Source: Chlorobium sp.
Lineage (GTDB): Bacteria; Bacteroidota; Chlorobiia; Chlorobiales; Chlorobiaceae
Direction: 5' to 3'
Assembly (NCBI GenBank): GCA_028282595.1
Contig: JANQHQ010000019.1
Location: 1 to 29,904 of the forward strand
DNA: 29,904 bases
Shown one piece after another: positions 16,529 to 24,281 of the stretch (the first letter of the stretch is position 1; every line of letters begins with the position of its first letter). A model generated the notes under the pieces. The model was not told where the DNA came from, did not search any database, and worked only from the letters and a program-made list of their open reading frames with translations. Position numbers and translations under genes: made by a program.

Positions 16529-16658
16529 AGTCTTCCGGTTGATGGTTTGTACAATTAAATTAGACAAAATATAAATACTGCCGGGTTTCCTTCAAAATTT
16601 TTTTGTCCTCGTCTTCCCGGCTGCGCGCCTCTGGAGATATGGCGGCGGAAAGCGGCTT

Positions 16659-17297
16659 TCAGTAGATAGAGAAATCGATCGGAACGGTCAACGTGATCTG
16701 GCCGAGCCCGTATCGGGTGGGCGGGGGCAGCGGAGCCGATTTTTTTACGGCATCCATAGCGGCATTGTCGAGCGCCCGATATCCTGAGGACGAGCGGATG
16801 ACGGCAGAGGTTATCATGCCGTTCGGCGCTATGCCGAGCACGACGACCGCCGTGCCTTGATGGTTCATGCGCATGGAGGGGCGCGGGTAAAACTTGTTGC
16901 GCTCAATTTGCGCCCGAACGATTCCGGGGTAGTTGAGCATGTCCGAGGACCCGGACGACGCCGAGGTTGAAGGCTGTTCCGGTTCTCCCAGGCCTTCAGT
17001 CTCCACGGGTTGCGGCTTCGTCGTTTCGTCCGTTTCCTGCGGCACCGTTTTGTCGACTCTGCGGGATTTTCTTTTTCTGACCGGGCGAGCGACCTTTTTT
17101 TTCTCCGGCGGCGGAGCCGGTTTCAGGTTGTTTTCGGGCGTCTCGCTCGGCTGAGAAAACGACTGCATGCTGACCCGGAGTTTTCCGGGGTTCCTGCTCC
17201 GGACGTTTTCAACGGAGAACGGTTTGAAGAAGAGAAGTGCGGCATGAAGAGTGAATGCCACCGAAAACGCAAAAAAACGGATGTACTTACCTGTCAC
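16659..17297 (-). CDS. tonB: TonB energy transducer
   Basis: Start chosen at GTG 17297, with AAGGAG overlapping the exbD stop just upstream; an in-frame start further up would sit inside exbD. The 212-residue protein has an N-terminal membrane anchor (YIRFFAFSVAFTLHAALLFF), a Pro/Lys-rich spacer for the periplasm (PAPPPEKKKVARPVRKRK), and a C-terminal TonB domain with YPGIVRAQIERNKFYP, GTAVVVLGIAPNGMI and ALDNAAMDAVKKSAPLPPP. TonB couples the ExbB-ExbD proton motor to outer-membrane receptors. Third gene of exbB-exbD-tonB, with 1 to 2 bases between genes, so one operon. The receptor at 18603 is transcribed away from it. Confidence 0.94.
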   Translation of the reverse strand: MTGKYIRFFAFSVAFTLHAALLFFKPFSVENVRSRNPGKLRVSMQSFSQPSETPENNLKPAPPPEKKKVARPVRKRKSRRVDKTVPQETDETTKPQPVETEGLGEPEQPSTSASSGSSDMLNYPGIVRAQIERNKFYPRPSMRMNHQGTAVVVLGIAPNGMITSAVIRSSSGYRALDNAAMDAVKKSAPLPPPTRYGLGQITLTVPIDFSIY

Positions 17298-17298
17298 G

Positions 17299-17703
17299 TC
17301 ACTCCTTCTCCCGGGTGATGATCGAAATGTTCTGTGCCCCCGCTTTTTTCGCAACGTCCATCACGCGTACGGCCAGGCCGAACTCGACGCTTTTGTCGGC
17401 GGCGAGACAGACGGCTTTTTCTTCGGACTCCCGGCCGAGCTCCTGCACGAGGGCGGTCTGCAACTCATCCATGGTGACGGGGGACTGATTCAGCGTCAGC
17501 TCTCCGTCACCCTCGATGCTTATCACGATCTCCTGGTTTCTCTGGGGTACGCAGCTTTCGGCTTCCGGCAGTTCCAGCGGCAGAACCGGTCTCGCATAGA
17601 TCGAGGTGAGCATGAAAAATATCAGCAGGAGAAAAACCACATCGATCATCGGCGTGAGGTCGAGCGCTTTCTTTTCCTGGCGCGGGTTATGGAAATCGAT
17701 CAT
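17299..17703 (-). CDS. exbD: ExbD biopolymer transport protein
   Basis: 134 residues with a single N-terminal membrane helix bearing the essential acid: DLTPMIDVVFLLLIFFML. A periplasmic C-terminal domain follows with VVISIEG-like strands and LAADKSVEFGLAVRVMDVAKKAGAQNISIITR. Partner of ExbB in the proton channel that drives TonB. It starts 2 bases after the exbB stop and ends 1 base before the tonB start, so translation is probably coupled. Confidence 0.95.
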   Translation of the reverse strand: MIDFHNPRQEKKALDLTPMIDVVFLLLIFFMLTSIYARPVLPLELPEAESCVPQRNQEIVISIEGDGELTLNQSPVTMDELQTALVQELGRESEEKAVCLAADKSVEFGLAVRVMDVAKKAGAQNISIITREKE

Positions 17704-17705
17704 GC

Positions 17706-18305
17706 CTATGTTCCCAGATGTTTCATGAGGTTGGAACCGAAGTGCTTCATTTGAAATGAAAACGCGCGAACCCTCTCTTCGAGAAGATGGTGCGCGATCA
17801 TGGCGGGAATGGCCACCCCGAGCCCTGCCGCCGTCGTCAGCAACGCTTCCCAGATACCTCCGGCCAGCATCGAGGGTTCGACCGACCCGCCTGCCCCGGC
17901 GACCTGCTGAAACGCATCGACCATGCCGAGAACCGTGCCGAGAAGCCCCATCGGCGTGGCGATCCGGCTTATCAGTTCGATCAGGTTGAGGTTTTTTTCC
18001 AGCCGCTTGAGCTCTGTTGTGCCCGCAAGGATGATCTCTTCTTCAAGGATCTCCTTTTTCTCACCGGCATGTCTCAACCCCTCGGCAAGGATCGCCGAGA
18101 CGGGCCCGGGAGATATTTCGGCCAGTTGCAGCGCTTCGTCCAGCCGATTTTTTTCAATGAGGCCGTGAACGGTCCCCGGCGCGTCCCCGGCGCGTCCCGC
18201 CCGGAAAAAATGAATTGATCTCTCGATGGTGAAGGCTACGGCCAGAATAGAGCAGGCGAGAAGCGGATACATCATCGGTCCGCCCGCTTCAAAAAAGTAC
18301 AACAT
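17706..18305 (-). CDS. exbB: ExbB proton channel protein (MotA/TolQ/ExbB family)
   Basis: 199 residues with three membrane helices: near 11-30 (MMYPLLACSILAVAFTIERSIHFF), 113-135 (ISRIATPMGLLGTVLGMVDAF) and 150-172 (IWEALLTTAAGLGVAIPAMI). The family core TPMGLLGTVLGM and EALLTTAAGLGVAIPA is intact. First gene of the exbB-exbD-tonB operon. Its start is 298 bases from that of the divergent receptor, and the gap holds the dispersed repeat copy B. Confidence 0.95.
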   Translation of the reverse strand: MLYFFEAGGPMMYPLLACSILAVAFTIERSIHFFRAGRAGDAPGTVHGLIEKNRLDEALQLAEISPGPVSAILAEGLRHAGEKKEILEEEIILAGTTELKRLEKNLNLIELISRIATPMGLLGTVLGMVDAFQQVAGAGGSVEPSMLAGGIWEALLTTAAGLGVAIPAMIAHHLLEERVRAFSFQMKHFGSNLMKHLGT

Positions 18306-18602
18306 ACAAAGAAGGAATTAGAGGGCACCTCTATGTATCTATTCCGCGCTTCAATTGCTTCGTTGTCCCGACGAGTCGGGATCGAAATCCTCATCCCGAC
18401 CTGTCGGGACTCCGGTTTTGAAGTTCATCCCGATTGCTATCGGGACTCCGTTCGCCGTGCACTTGAATCGCTCATGACAATACATAGAGTTACCCTGGAT
18501 TTGCCGAAGGGTGGAGAAATTGTTTTCAATAATTTTAAATTAATCGTTAATTGGACAAAATAAAATCAGACTTTCCAATTGAAAAGAACTTCTTATTTCG
18601 TC
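18306..18602. promoter_or_regulatory. Divergent promoter region between exbB and the first receptor
   Basis: About 300 bp. The left two thirds is the repeat at 18322-18490; the right third is AT-rich (about 18520-18570) with AATTAA-TCG-TTAATT and AATTGGACAAAATA (18549-18562), nearly the same as AATTAGACAAAATA at 16558-16571 ahead of the Cys/His protein gene. Promoters for both operons probably lie here, but no -35/-10 pair can be fixed with confidence. Confidence 0.45.
18322..18490 (+). repeat. Dispersed repeat with imperfect terminal inverted repeats, copy B
   Basis: The left 125 bases match 5739-5862 almost exactly. The outer ends CTCTATGTA (about 18331-18339) and TACATAGAG (about 18481-18489) are exact complements, and the next 20 or so bases inward are also partly complementary, giving a MITE-like outline. 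The right end (about 18455-18490) also matches 24243-24278. No open reading frame inside. Confidence 0.82.
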
Positions 18603-20501
18603 ATGAGAAAAACGCTTGGTTTCCTTTTGCTTTACGGATTTGTTCTGTCTTCTCCGCTTCACGCCGCCGATATCCCGAAAAAGGCCTATATGGAGGAGAT
18701 GGTCGTCACGGCGACTCTGACCGAAACGCCGCTCAGCGAGATTCCTGCCGCGGTCGAGGTCATCGAGAGCGAAGAGATCGCTGCAATGGGCGCTACGACT
18801 CTGCATCAGGTGCTTACCGAGGCGCAGAGTGTCAATCTCGAGGTTGTCAGCGGTCGACAGAGTACCGCGCGGCTGCGTGGGTTGAGCAGCAAAAACACAC
18901 TGGTCATGATCGACGGAATGAGGCTGCCTTCAGGTTTTCAGGACAGGATCGATCTTGGTGAAATAGCCGCAGGATGGATAGAGAGAATAGAGATTGTCAG
19001 GGGTCCCGCTTCAGCGCTTTATGGCAGCGATGCTGTTGGGGGCGTGGTCAACATCATTACCAGGAAACCGACCGAAGAGACAGAAGCATGGTTTACTGCC
19101 CAGTATGGAGCAAACACTGATGGAGAGGCGGACGACACCTCTTTCGATGTGGGGGTTAGCGGCAGTAGCGGGAATCTTGGATATGTCGTTACCGGTTCGT
19201 TTGCCGACAAAGGCAGAGTCGATGACGATCCGTCCGACGGTTTTACGGATGCTGACGATAAAGACGTCAGGGCCGGTGCGGCAACCCTGACGTGGAGGCT
19301 TGGAGAGGCTGCCGATCTTACTTTTGGGGTTACCTATTCCGATGTCGAGCGAGAAGGGCTTCGTTTTAAAAATAAAACGGAGAATGAATGGATTAACGGA
19401 TCGGAACGCTATACCGGAAGAGTTGAATTCAAAAGTGACCTGGGTGAGAACTCCTCGGTTCTGCTTCGTGCCTATCGCTCGGTTTACGACTGGGGAGTTA
19501 CGCTGACGCCGTTGACGAGTGGTAGCCCGGAGGTTCATACTGTCGATCAGACAACCGACCAGTTCGAGGCGCGTTGGGCAGGTCGGGTTCCCGGGAATCA
19601 GATGGTTACGGTGGGCATCGAATATCGTACGGAAGACAGGGAGGATGACGATCTAAGCAGTGAAATAGAGAATCTCGGGATTTTTGTGCAGGATGAAGTG
19701 GCGATTACCGGGCGATTGAACGCAATTCTCGGCTTGCGGTTTGACGACCATTCGGAGTTCGGTTCGGTGTACAGCCCCAGAATAGGTGCTACGTACAAGT
19801 TGAGCGATGACTTGCGGATACGAGGCGCCTATGCGGAGGGTTTTCGTGCGCCGTCCGTATTTGAGCTCTATACGGGATCTGAATTCACTAAAAGAAGGAT
19901 TCTGATACCCAATCCCGATCTTGAACCTCAAACTTCGAGTACGTGGGAAATCGGGGCCGATTTTGAAAATGATACGTTTGCTTTCTCGGTAACGGCGTTC
20001 AGAAATGATATCGAAGACATGATTGCAGAGGTGTTTACCGGCAGGTTCCAGGGTACCATACCGATCTATGATGCCGGTAATATTCCTGAAGCCATGACTC
20101 AGGGGGTGGAGCTGACCGCCAGAGTGTTTCTCGGATCGGGTTTTTCGATTGTCGATGAGCTGACGCTGCTCGAAGGCGAGAACAAAACCAGCGACGAGGA
20201 GCTGTTGTATGTTCCCGATGTGTCCAATGTACTTAAGTTGGCCTACCGGGACCCTTCTCTCGGGTTGTCCGGCAACGTCAGGGTTGTGACGCAGGGCAGT
20301 CAGTATACGACGCCGTCGGTGAAAGCCGATTCGTATACAATAGTCAACCTCTCTCTGTCAAAGGCGCTTACATCCCAGACCAGTATCTATGCCGGTATCG
20401 ACAACATTTTCGATGAGAAGGCCGAGGATGGATATGGTAACGTCTATGGGCCCGGAAGTACAGGGACGTTTATCTATGGCGGAATTGGGTTGAATCTGTA
20501 A
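18603..20501 (+). CDS. TonB-dependent outer-membrane receptor, BtuB-like (first)
   Basis: Start at ATG 18603, giving a clean signal peptide (MRKTLGFLLLYGFVLSSPLHAA) and 632 residues; an in-frame TTG 24 bases upstream is possible. A TonB box-like segment (MEEMVVTATLTETP) is followed by the plug with LRGLSSKNTLVMIDGMRLP, IERIEIVRGPASALYGSDAVGGVVNIITRKP, then a barrel with the receptor signatures GFRAPSVFELYTGSEF, NPDLEPQTSSTWEIG and FRNDIEDMI. This pattern resembles BtuB/vitamin B12 and related receptors; the cargo is unknown. Probably energised by the divergent ExbBD-TonB. A cytochrome c gene follows after 16 bases. Confidence 0.92.
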   Translation: MRKTLGFLLLYGFVLSSPLHAADIPKKAYMEEMVVTATLTETPLSEIPAAVEVIESEEIAAMGATTLHQVLTEAQSVNLEVVSGRQSTARLRGLSSKNTLVMIDGMRLPSGFQDRIDLGEIAAGWIERIEIVRGPASALYGSDAVGGVVNIITRKPTEETEAWFTAQYGANTDGEADDTSFDVGVSGSSGNLGYVVTGSFADKGRVDDDPSDGFTDADDKDVRAGAATLTWRLGEAADLTFGVTYSDVEREGLRFKNKTENEWINGSERYTGRVEFKSDLGENSSVLLRAYRSVYDWGVTLTPLTSGSPEVHTVDQTTDQFEARWAGRVPGNQMVTVGIEYRTEDREDDDLSSEIENLGIFVQDEVAITGRLNAILGLRFDDHSEFGSVYSPRIGATYKLSDDLRIRGAYAEGFRAPSVFELYTGSEFTKRRILIPNPDLEPQTSSTWEIGADFENDTFAFSVTAFRNDIEDMIAEVFTGRFQGTIPIYDAGNIPEAMTQGVELTARVFLGSGFSIVDELTLLEGENKTSDEELLYVPDVSNVLKLAYRDPSLGLSGNVRVVTQGSQYTTPSVKADSYTIVNLSLSKALTSQTSIYAGIDNIFDEKAEDGYGNVYGPGSTGTFIYGGIGLNL

Positions 20502-20517
20502 AGCAGAAGTCAGTACA

Positions 20518-20958
20518 GTGGATATAAAAGTTTTTTCGCGAAGTCTGATGGTGATGTCCTGCTTCGTTGGTGTGGCGACGGTGTGGGGCGCTGGTCCGGA
20601 ACAGAGGGGAGCTTCCGCTGCTGAAGCGACAAATGGCGAACAGATCTACCAGCGCTATTGCAAAATGTGTCATGCGATGATGCCTCCACCGAAAATCGCT
20701 CCGCCCATCAAAGGGCTGGCGAGGCACTATCGCGAAGCGTTTTCAGAGAAAGAAGCCGCGGTTGATCATATGGTCGCGTTTATGCAGAAACCCGACCCGG
20801 CAATGTCGAAGTGTCGTCCGCAAGCGGTTGAGCGTTTCGGGCTCATGCCTGCAATGACTATTGCTGAAAACAAGCTGAGATCTGTGTCGGAATGGGTGTG
20901 GGAACAGTACGATCCGAAACTCAGACACCACCACCATGGGGAGGGGGGCGCTCATTGA
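20518..20958 (+). CDS. Secreted monohaem cytochrome c
   Basis: GTG start at 20518, 16 bases after the receptor stop, so probably the same transcript. The 146 residues have an N-terminal hydrophobic export segment (SRSLMVMSCFVGVATVWGA), a single haem c attachment site CKMCH (C48, C51, H52), a distal FGLMPAM likely giving the axial Met, and a C-terminal tail HHHHGEGGAH rich in histidine. It belongs to the class I cytochrome c type by size and layout. Its presence directly behind a receptor is unusual; periplasmic electron supply to an imported metal complex, or metal binding by the tail, are two possible reasons, both inferred. Confidence 0.82.
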   Translation: MDIKVFSRSLMVMSCFVGVATVWGAGPEQRGASAAEATNGEQIYQRYCKMCHAMMPPPKIAPPIKGLARHYREAFSEKEAAVDHMVAFMQKPDPAMSKCRPQAVERFGLMPAMTIAENKLRSVSEWVWEQYDPKLRHHHHGEGGAH

Positions 20959-21011
20959 AACTTATATACAAAAGGAGTTGCCCGGTATTGATCCACAAAT
21001 AACAGACAGCA

Positions 21012-21206
21012 ATGCAAAAGATCGATGAGAGCGGTTACGATACGGCTATTTTTGAGGAGCTGCAGAAATGTCTGAAAGATCTGGCTTACGGTGAAGTGAT
21101 CGTTACCGTTCACGATTCGAGGGTCGTTCAGATCGAAAAAAGAGAAAAAAAACGGTTTCCACAGACAAAACAGGGCGACTGCACAGGCAGAGCTCAAAAG
21201 GATTAA
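21012..21206 (+). CDS. DUF2292 (YezD-like) small protein
   Basis: 64 residues from ATG 21012. The core KDLAYGEVIVTVHDSRVVQIEKREKKR matches the DUF2292/YezD pattern, in which a helix is followed by YGSV-I-V-H-DS-VVQIER-EK. Cytoplasmic, no signal peptide. In other bacteria such proteins lie near sulfur or metal assimilation genes, though function is not established. It sits 53 bases after the cytochrome and 55 before the second receptor, all on one strand, so probably part of the receptor operon. No good ribosome site is visible. Confidence 0.75.
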   Translation: MQKIDESGYDTAIFEELQKCLKDLAYGEVIVTVHDSRVVQIEKREKKRFPQTKQGDCTGRAQKD

Positions 21207-21261
21207 ATCATAAGCTGACGACCGCACCTGCGGAGGAAAGCTTGGTGTACGGGGAACAATT

Positions 21262-23082
21262 ATGAAGTTACCGTTTAAAAACAGAAGGAGCGCTCCTCTG
21301 CTGCTGGCTTTGCTGCTGGCTGCCGGACCCGCAGGGGACGCCCTGGCGGAGCCGCACAGCGCCACCGTCGAAAAAATCATTGTCAGCGCGACAAAGACGC
21401 CGCATACACTTGGAGACGTACCGGTTGCAGCCGAGGTGATCACCCGTGAGGAACTCCAGGAAAGAAACGTCAGAACGGTACAGGAAGCGCTCGAAATAAC
21501 AACCGCATTGACTGTCGAGTCAACTTCCGGCTACAATAACAGGGGGCTCATCAGTATGCAGGGGCTCGACCCACGCCATACGCTTGTTCTCATTGACGGC
21601 CAGAGGGTTCAGGGAGGTCACCAGAATGCAATGGATATTCAGCAGGTCTCGATCGAGATGATCGAAAGGATAGAGATCGTCAAAGGACCGGCCTCAGCTC
21701 TTTACGGAAGTGAAGCCGTCGGCGGCGTGATCAATATCATCACCAGGAACGCACCGAAAGAGCCGGAATTTTCCGGGTCTCTCGGCATTGGTACCAGGGG
21801 ATCAGTGATCGGATCGGTTTCTGCAGGTGCCGGTACTGAAAATATAGGTGGACATATCAACTATACCTATCGGGAATCAGAAGGGATAGACAAGGATTAT
21901 GATCCATATGCCGAGCATATTCTGCAGGGTACGCTGTCGTTCGATCTGTCCGATAAAGCAGATCTGAAAATCAAGCCTTACTACTCTTTTTATGAGGCTA
22001 CAGCGCTGGACCCAGAGGTAACACAAGAGCGCTATGGGGTGAATACGCTGTTTTCATGGAGTCCGGATGAGCTTTCGACTATCAAGCTGAGAGGTTCCTA
22101 TTTTAACTACCATCTCTTCGAAGAGGACGAATCAACCGATACCAAACTGTCCAACACTGAGTTCGAGGCAAGTTTTTCAAGACTGCTCTTCGATACGCAT
22201 CTTGTGACAGGGGGTTATCAATACTGGCTCGATGATCGTGACAGTGAGTCGCAGCAGCTTTTTATCGATCAGGAACTGCACAGCATCTATCTGCAGGATG
22301 AGATCGATCTGTCACCGGTTGTCCTTGTCCTCGGCGGAAGGCTTGACATGCATGAGGATTGGGGTGAGGAGTTCAATCCGAGAGCCGCTCTCATGTACAA
22401 GGCAACCGATAAGATGACCTTCAGGGCGTCCGTCGGTACTGGATTTAAAGCTCCTTCACTTCTGAAGTTGAACGGATTCCAGCACGGCAGAATGATAGCG
22501 CATGGCAATCCTGATCTGCAACCGGAAAAGTCAGTGGGGTATCAGGCCGGTTTCGATTATCAGGTCTGTAAAGGGGTCAACGCCAATGTCTCGGTTTTCA
22601 GAAATGATATCGAGGATCTGATCGAGACTAGTGTAATCTATCCCAACATGTATTTCGACAATGTCGAAGAAGCCATGACACAGGGAGTGGAAGTCAATCT
22701 CAGGGGGTGTCTCACCGACTACATCACGGCGAGGCTCGGCTACACCTACCTCGACACCGAGGATAAACTGACAGGCGAAGATCTGTTGTATAAACCCGAA
22801 CACAAACTTTCTGCCGGCATAGATTACAGATTCACAGAGATGGATGCACGATTGCACATCGAAACATTTTATACCGGAGAACGTTTATGGCGAGCGTCAT
22901 CGAGGGATCCTATCGTGACGCTTGACGATTACTGGATTTTCAGCGCTACGCTCTCCAAAGAAGTAGGCGATCATGCGGAGGTGTTCGTCAAGGTTGACAA
23001 TGTCTTTGATAAGGAAGATGTCGTGGACGAGTACTTTATCGACGGTAGGGAATTCTTTGCCGGGGTAAAGATGTGGCTCTGA
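21262..23082 (+). CDS. TonB-dependent outer-membrane receptor, BtuB-like (second)
   Basis: 606 residues with a signal peptide ending GDALA before EPHSATVEK. A TonB box-like KIIVSATKTPHTL precedes the plug, which has MQGLDPRHTLVLIDGQRV and IERIEIVKGPASALYGSEAVGGVINIITRN. The barrel carries GTGFKAPSLLKLNGFQHG, NPDLQPEKSVGYQAG and VFRNDIEDLIETS, giving overall similarity to the receptor at 18603, so the two probably arose by duplication and later diverged in their extracellular loops. Cargo unknown; cobalamin-like or metal-chelate uptake is a reasonable guess from context. Followed by a strong terminator at 23108. Confidence 0.92.
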   Translation: MKLPFKNRRSAPLLLALLLAAGPAGDALAEPHSATVEKIIVSATKTPHTLGDVPVAAEVITREELQERNVRTVQEALEITTALTVESTSGYNNRGLISMQGLDPRHTLVLIDGQRVQGGHQNAMDIQQVSIEMIERIEIVKGPASALYGSEAVGGVINIITRNAPKEPEFSGSLGIGTRGSVIGSVSAGAGTENIGGHINYTYRESEGIDKDYDPYAEHILQGTLSFDLSDKADLKIKPYYSFYEATALDPEVTQERYGVNTLFSWSPDELSTIKLRGSYFNYHLFEEDESTDTKLSNTEFEASFSRLLFDTHLVTGGYQYWLDDRDSESQQLFIDQELHSIYLQDEIDLSPVVLVLGGRLDMHEDWGEEFNPRAALMYKATDKMTFRASVGTGFKAPSLLKLNGFQHGRMIAHGNPDLQPEKSVGYQAGFDYQVCKGVNANVSVFRNDIEDLIETSVIYPNMYFDNVEEAMTQGVEVNLRGCLTDYITARLGYTYLDTEDKLTGEDLLYKPEHKLSAGIDYRFTEMDARLHIETFYTGERLWRASSRDPIVTLDDYWIFSATLSKEVGDHAEVFVKVDNVFDKEDVVDEYFIDGREFFAGVKMWL

Positions 23083-23107
23083 CGAGCCGCGTCCTTTCTC
23101 TCTGTAC

Positions 23108-23142
23108 GCCCCGCGGAACGTCAGGTTCCGCGGGGCTTTTTT
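23108..23142 (+). terminator. Rho-independent terminator after the second receptor
   Basis: GCCCCGCGGAAC (23108-23119) pairs with GTTCCGCGGGGC (23125-23136) and is followed by six T. It closes the 18603-23082 gene group and overlaps the last bases of the convergent exporter gene by two bases. Confidence 0.95.
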
Positions 23143-24076
23143 AATTCGGTTCGATACAGGGCTTTTCCCGGCACTCGTGAACTTCGATGGTTACGTGGGA
23201 CAGCCGTTCGAAACCGCTCAAAAGGCTTCTGTAATGCTCCGTGGCGTTAGGGAAATGCGTTACGAGGGAAATTATCGCCGCGTAGTCGTTCGCCCCGACC
23301 TTCCAGACATGCATATCGGCAACCCTGTTGTCGGCATCTTTTTCGAGGGTTTCCTGTATGGCCTTCCGATAGTCGCTCTCGATACTTGCATCGAGGAGGA
23401 TCGGGCCGGTTTCCTTCAACAGTCCGTAAGCCCAGCGGGTTATGACGGCCGCGCCAACGATGCCCATGACCGGATCGAGCCAGTTCCATCCGATATATTT
23501 TCCTCCCATCAGGGCGAATATGGCGAGCAGGGAGGTTATGGCGTCGGCAAGAACGTGCATATAAGCCGCGCGCAGGTTGTGGTCGTGATGATGATGGTGA
23601 TGGTGTTCGTGCCCATGTCCATGCTCGTCCTTCAGCATCAGGGCGCTTGCCATGTTGACCAGCAGGCCGATGCAGGCGACGGCGATGGCTCCGTTGAAAT
23701 GGATGACCTCGGGATGCATGAGGCGTTCAAGGGATTCCACGATCATGACGAGGGCCACCACAGCCAGGGCGACGGCGCTCGAAAAGCCGCCCAAAACGTT
23801 GACCTTGCCGGTGCCGAATGCAAATGCAGGGCTGTGTGCGTGCTTCCGGGCGTAGCGGTAGGCGAAGATCGTAATCAGGAACGCAGCCACGTGCGTCGCC
23901 ATGTGCCAGCCGTCGGCAAGCAGGGCCATCGAGCCGTAGAGGCTGCCTGCAACGATCTCGGCAACCATGGTGACGGCGGTTATTATCAGCACGTAGTGCG
24001 TCCGCCGTTCTCCCTTGTCGTTGTGCATTGAAAAGTCGTGGCTGTGCCGCCACTTGTCCAGAGTATGTATATGCAT
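23141..24076 (-). CDS. dmeF: Cation diffusion facilitator, DmeF-like Co(II)/Ni(II) exporter
   Basis: 311 residues with about six membrane helices. The N-terminus MHIHTLDKWRHSHDF and the motif ALLADGWHMATH (D55, H58) are typical of DmeF, the CDF subgroup that exports cobalt and nickel. A second metal pair lies in MHVLADAIT. Between helices 4 and 5 is a His-rich loop (GHGHEHHHHHHHDH) as in other exporters of this kind. A soluble C-terminal domain follows with VADMHVWKVG and VTIEVHECREKPC. It removes excess metal from the cytoplasm using the proton gradient. The metal choice is inferred from the family and from the CbiX genes next to it. Confidence 0.88.
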   Translation of the reverse strand: MHIHTLDKWRHSHDFSMHNDKGERRTHYVLIITAVTMVAEIVAGSLYGSMALLADGWHMATHVAAFLITIFAYRYARKHAHSPAFAFGTGKVNVLGGFSSAVALAVVALVMIVESLERLMHPEVIHFNGAIAVACIGLLVNMASALMLKDEHGHGHEHHHHHHHDHNLRAAYMHVLADAITSLLAIFALMGGKYIGWNWLDPVMGIVGAAVITRWAYGLLKETGPILLDASIESDYRKAIQETLEKDADNRVADMHVWKVGANDYAAIISLVTHFPNATEHYRSLLSGFERLSHVTIEVHECREKPCIEPN

Positions 24077-24106
24077 GTTTGTTTGCCAGAGTTATTATTA
24101 AACTAT

Positions 24107-24183
24107 CGACCCCGAAACCCGATACCGACCCCGATCTCCGAAAGAAAGAAAATCGGGATTCGCCGTCGGAATCGGTATCGAAA
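24107..24183 (+). repeat. Dispersed 77-bp repeat, copy 2
   Basis: Matches the reverse complement of 8576-8652 at roughly 85 percent. Blocks CCCGAAACCCGAT, GACCCCGAT and TTCGCCGTCGG are shared. It lies just upstream of dmeF. Confidence 0.8.
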
Positions 24184-24242
24184 CATAGGACATTCGCTTA
24201 ACCGCAGCCCTATAAAAAACTGCGCTGTGTCACTATTTGCCT

Positions 24243-24278
24243 TGCACTTGAGTCGCTCATGACAATTAATAGAGGCGC
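24243..24278 (+). repeat. Right-end fragment of the 18322-18490 repeat
   Basis: 32 of 36 bases match 18455-18490 (GCACTTGARTCGCTCATGAC, then AATAGAG-like end). The fragment abuts the stop codon of the first CbiX-family lipoprotein. Confidence 0.7.
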
Positions 24279-24281
24279 CTT

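Noticed and set aside
18333..18563. 76-codon frame across the repeat upstream of the first receptor
   Set aside because: Most of it lies within the dispersed repeat, and a similar copy at 5743 is read in frames without a common product.
20952..21443. 163-codon frame on the minus strand
   Set aside because: Antisense to the DUF2292 gene and to the start of the second receptor, both of which have family motifs.
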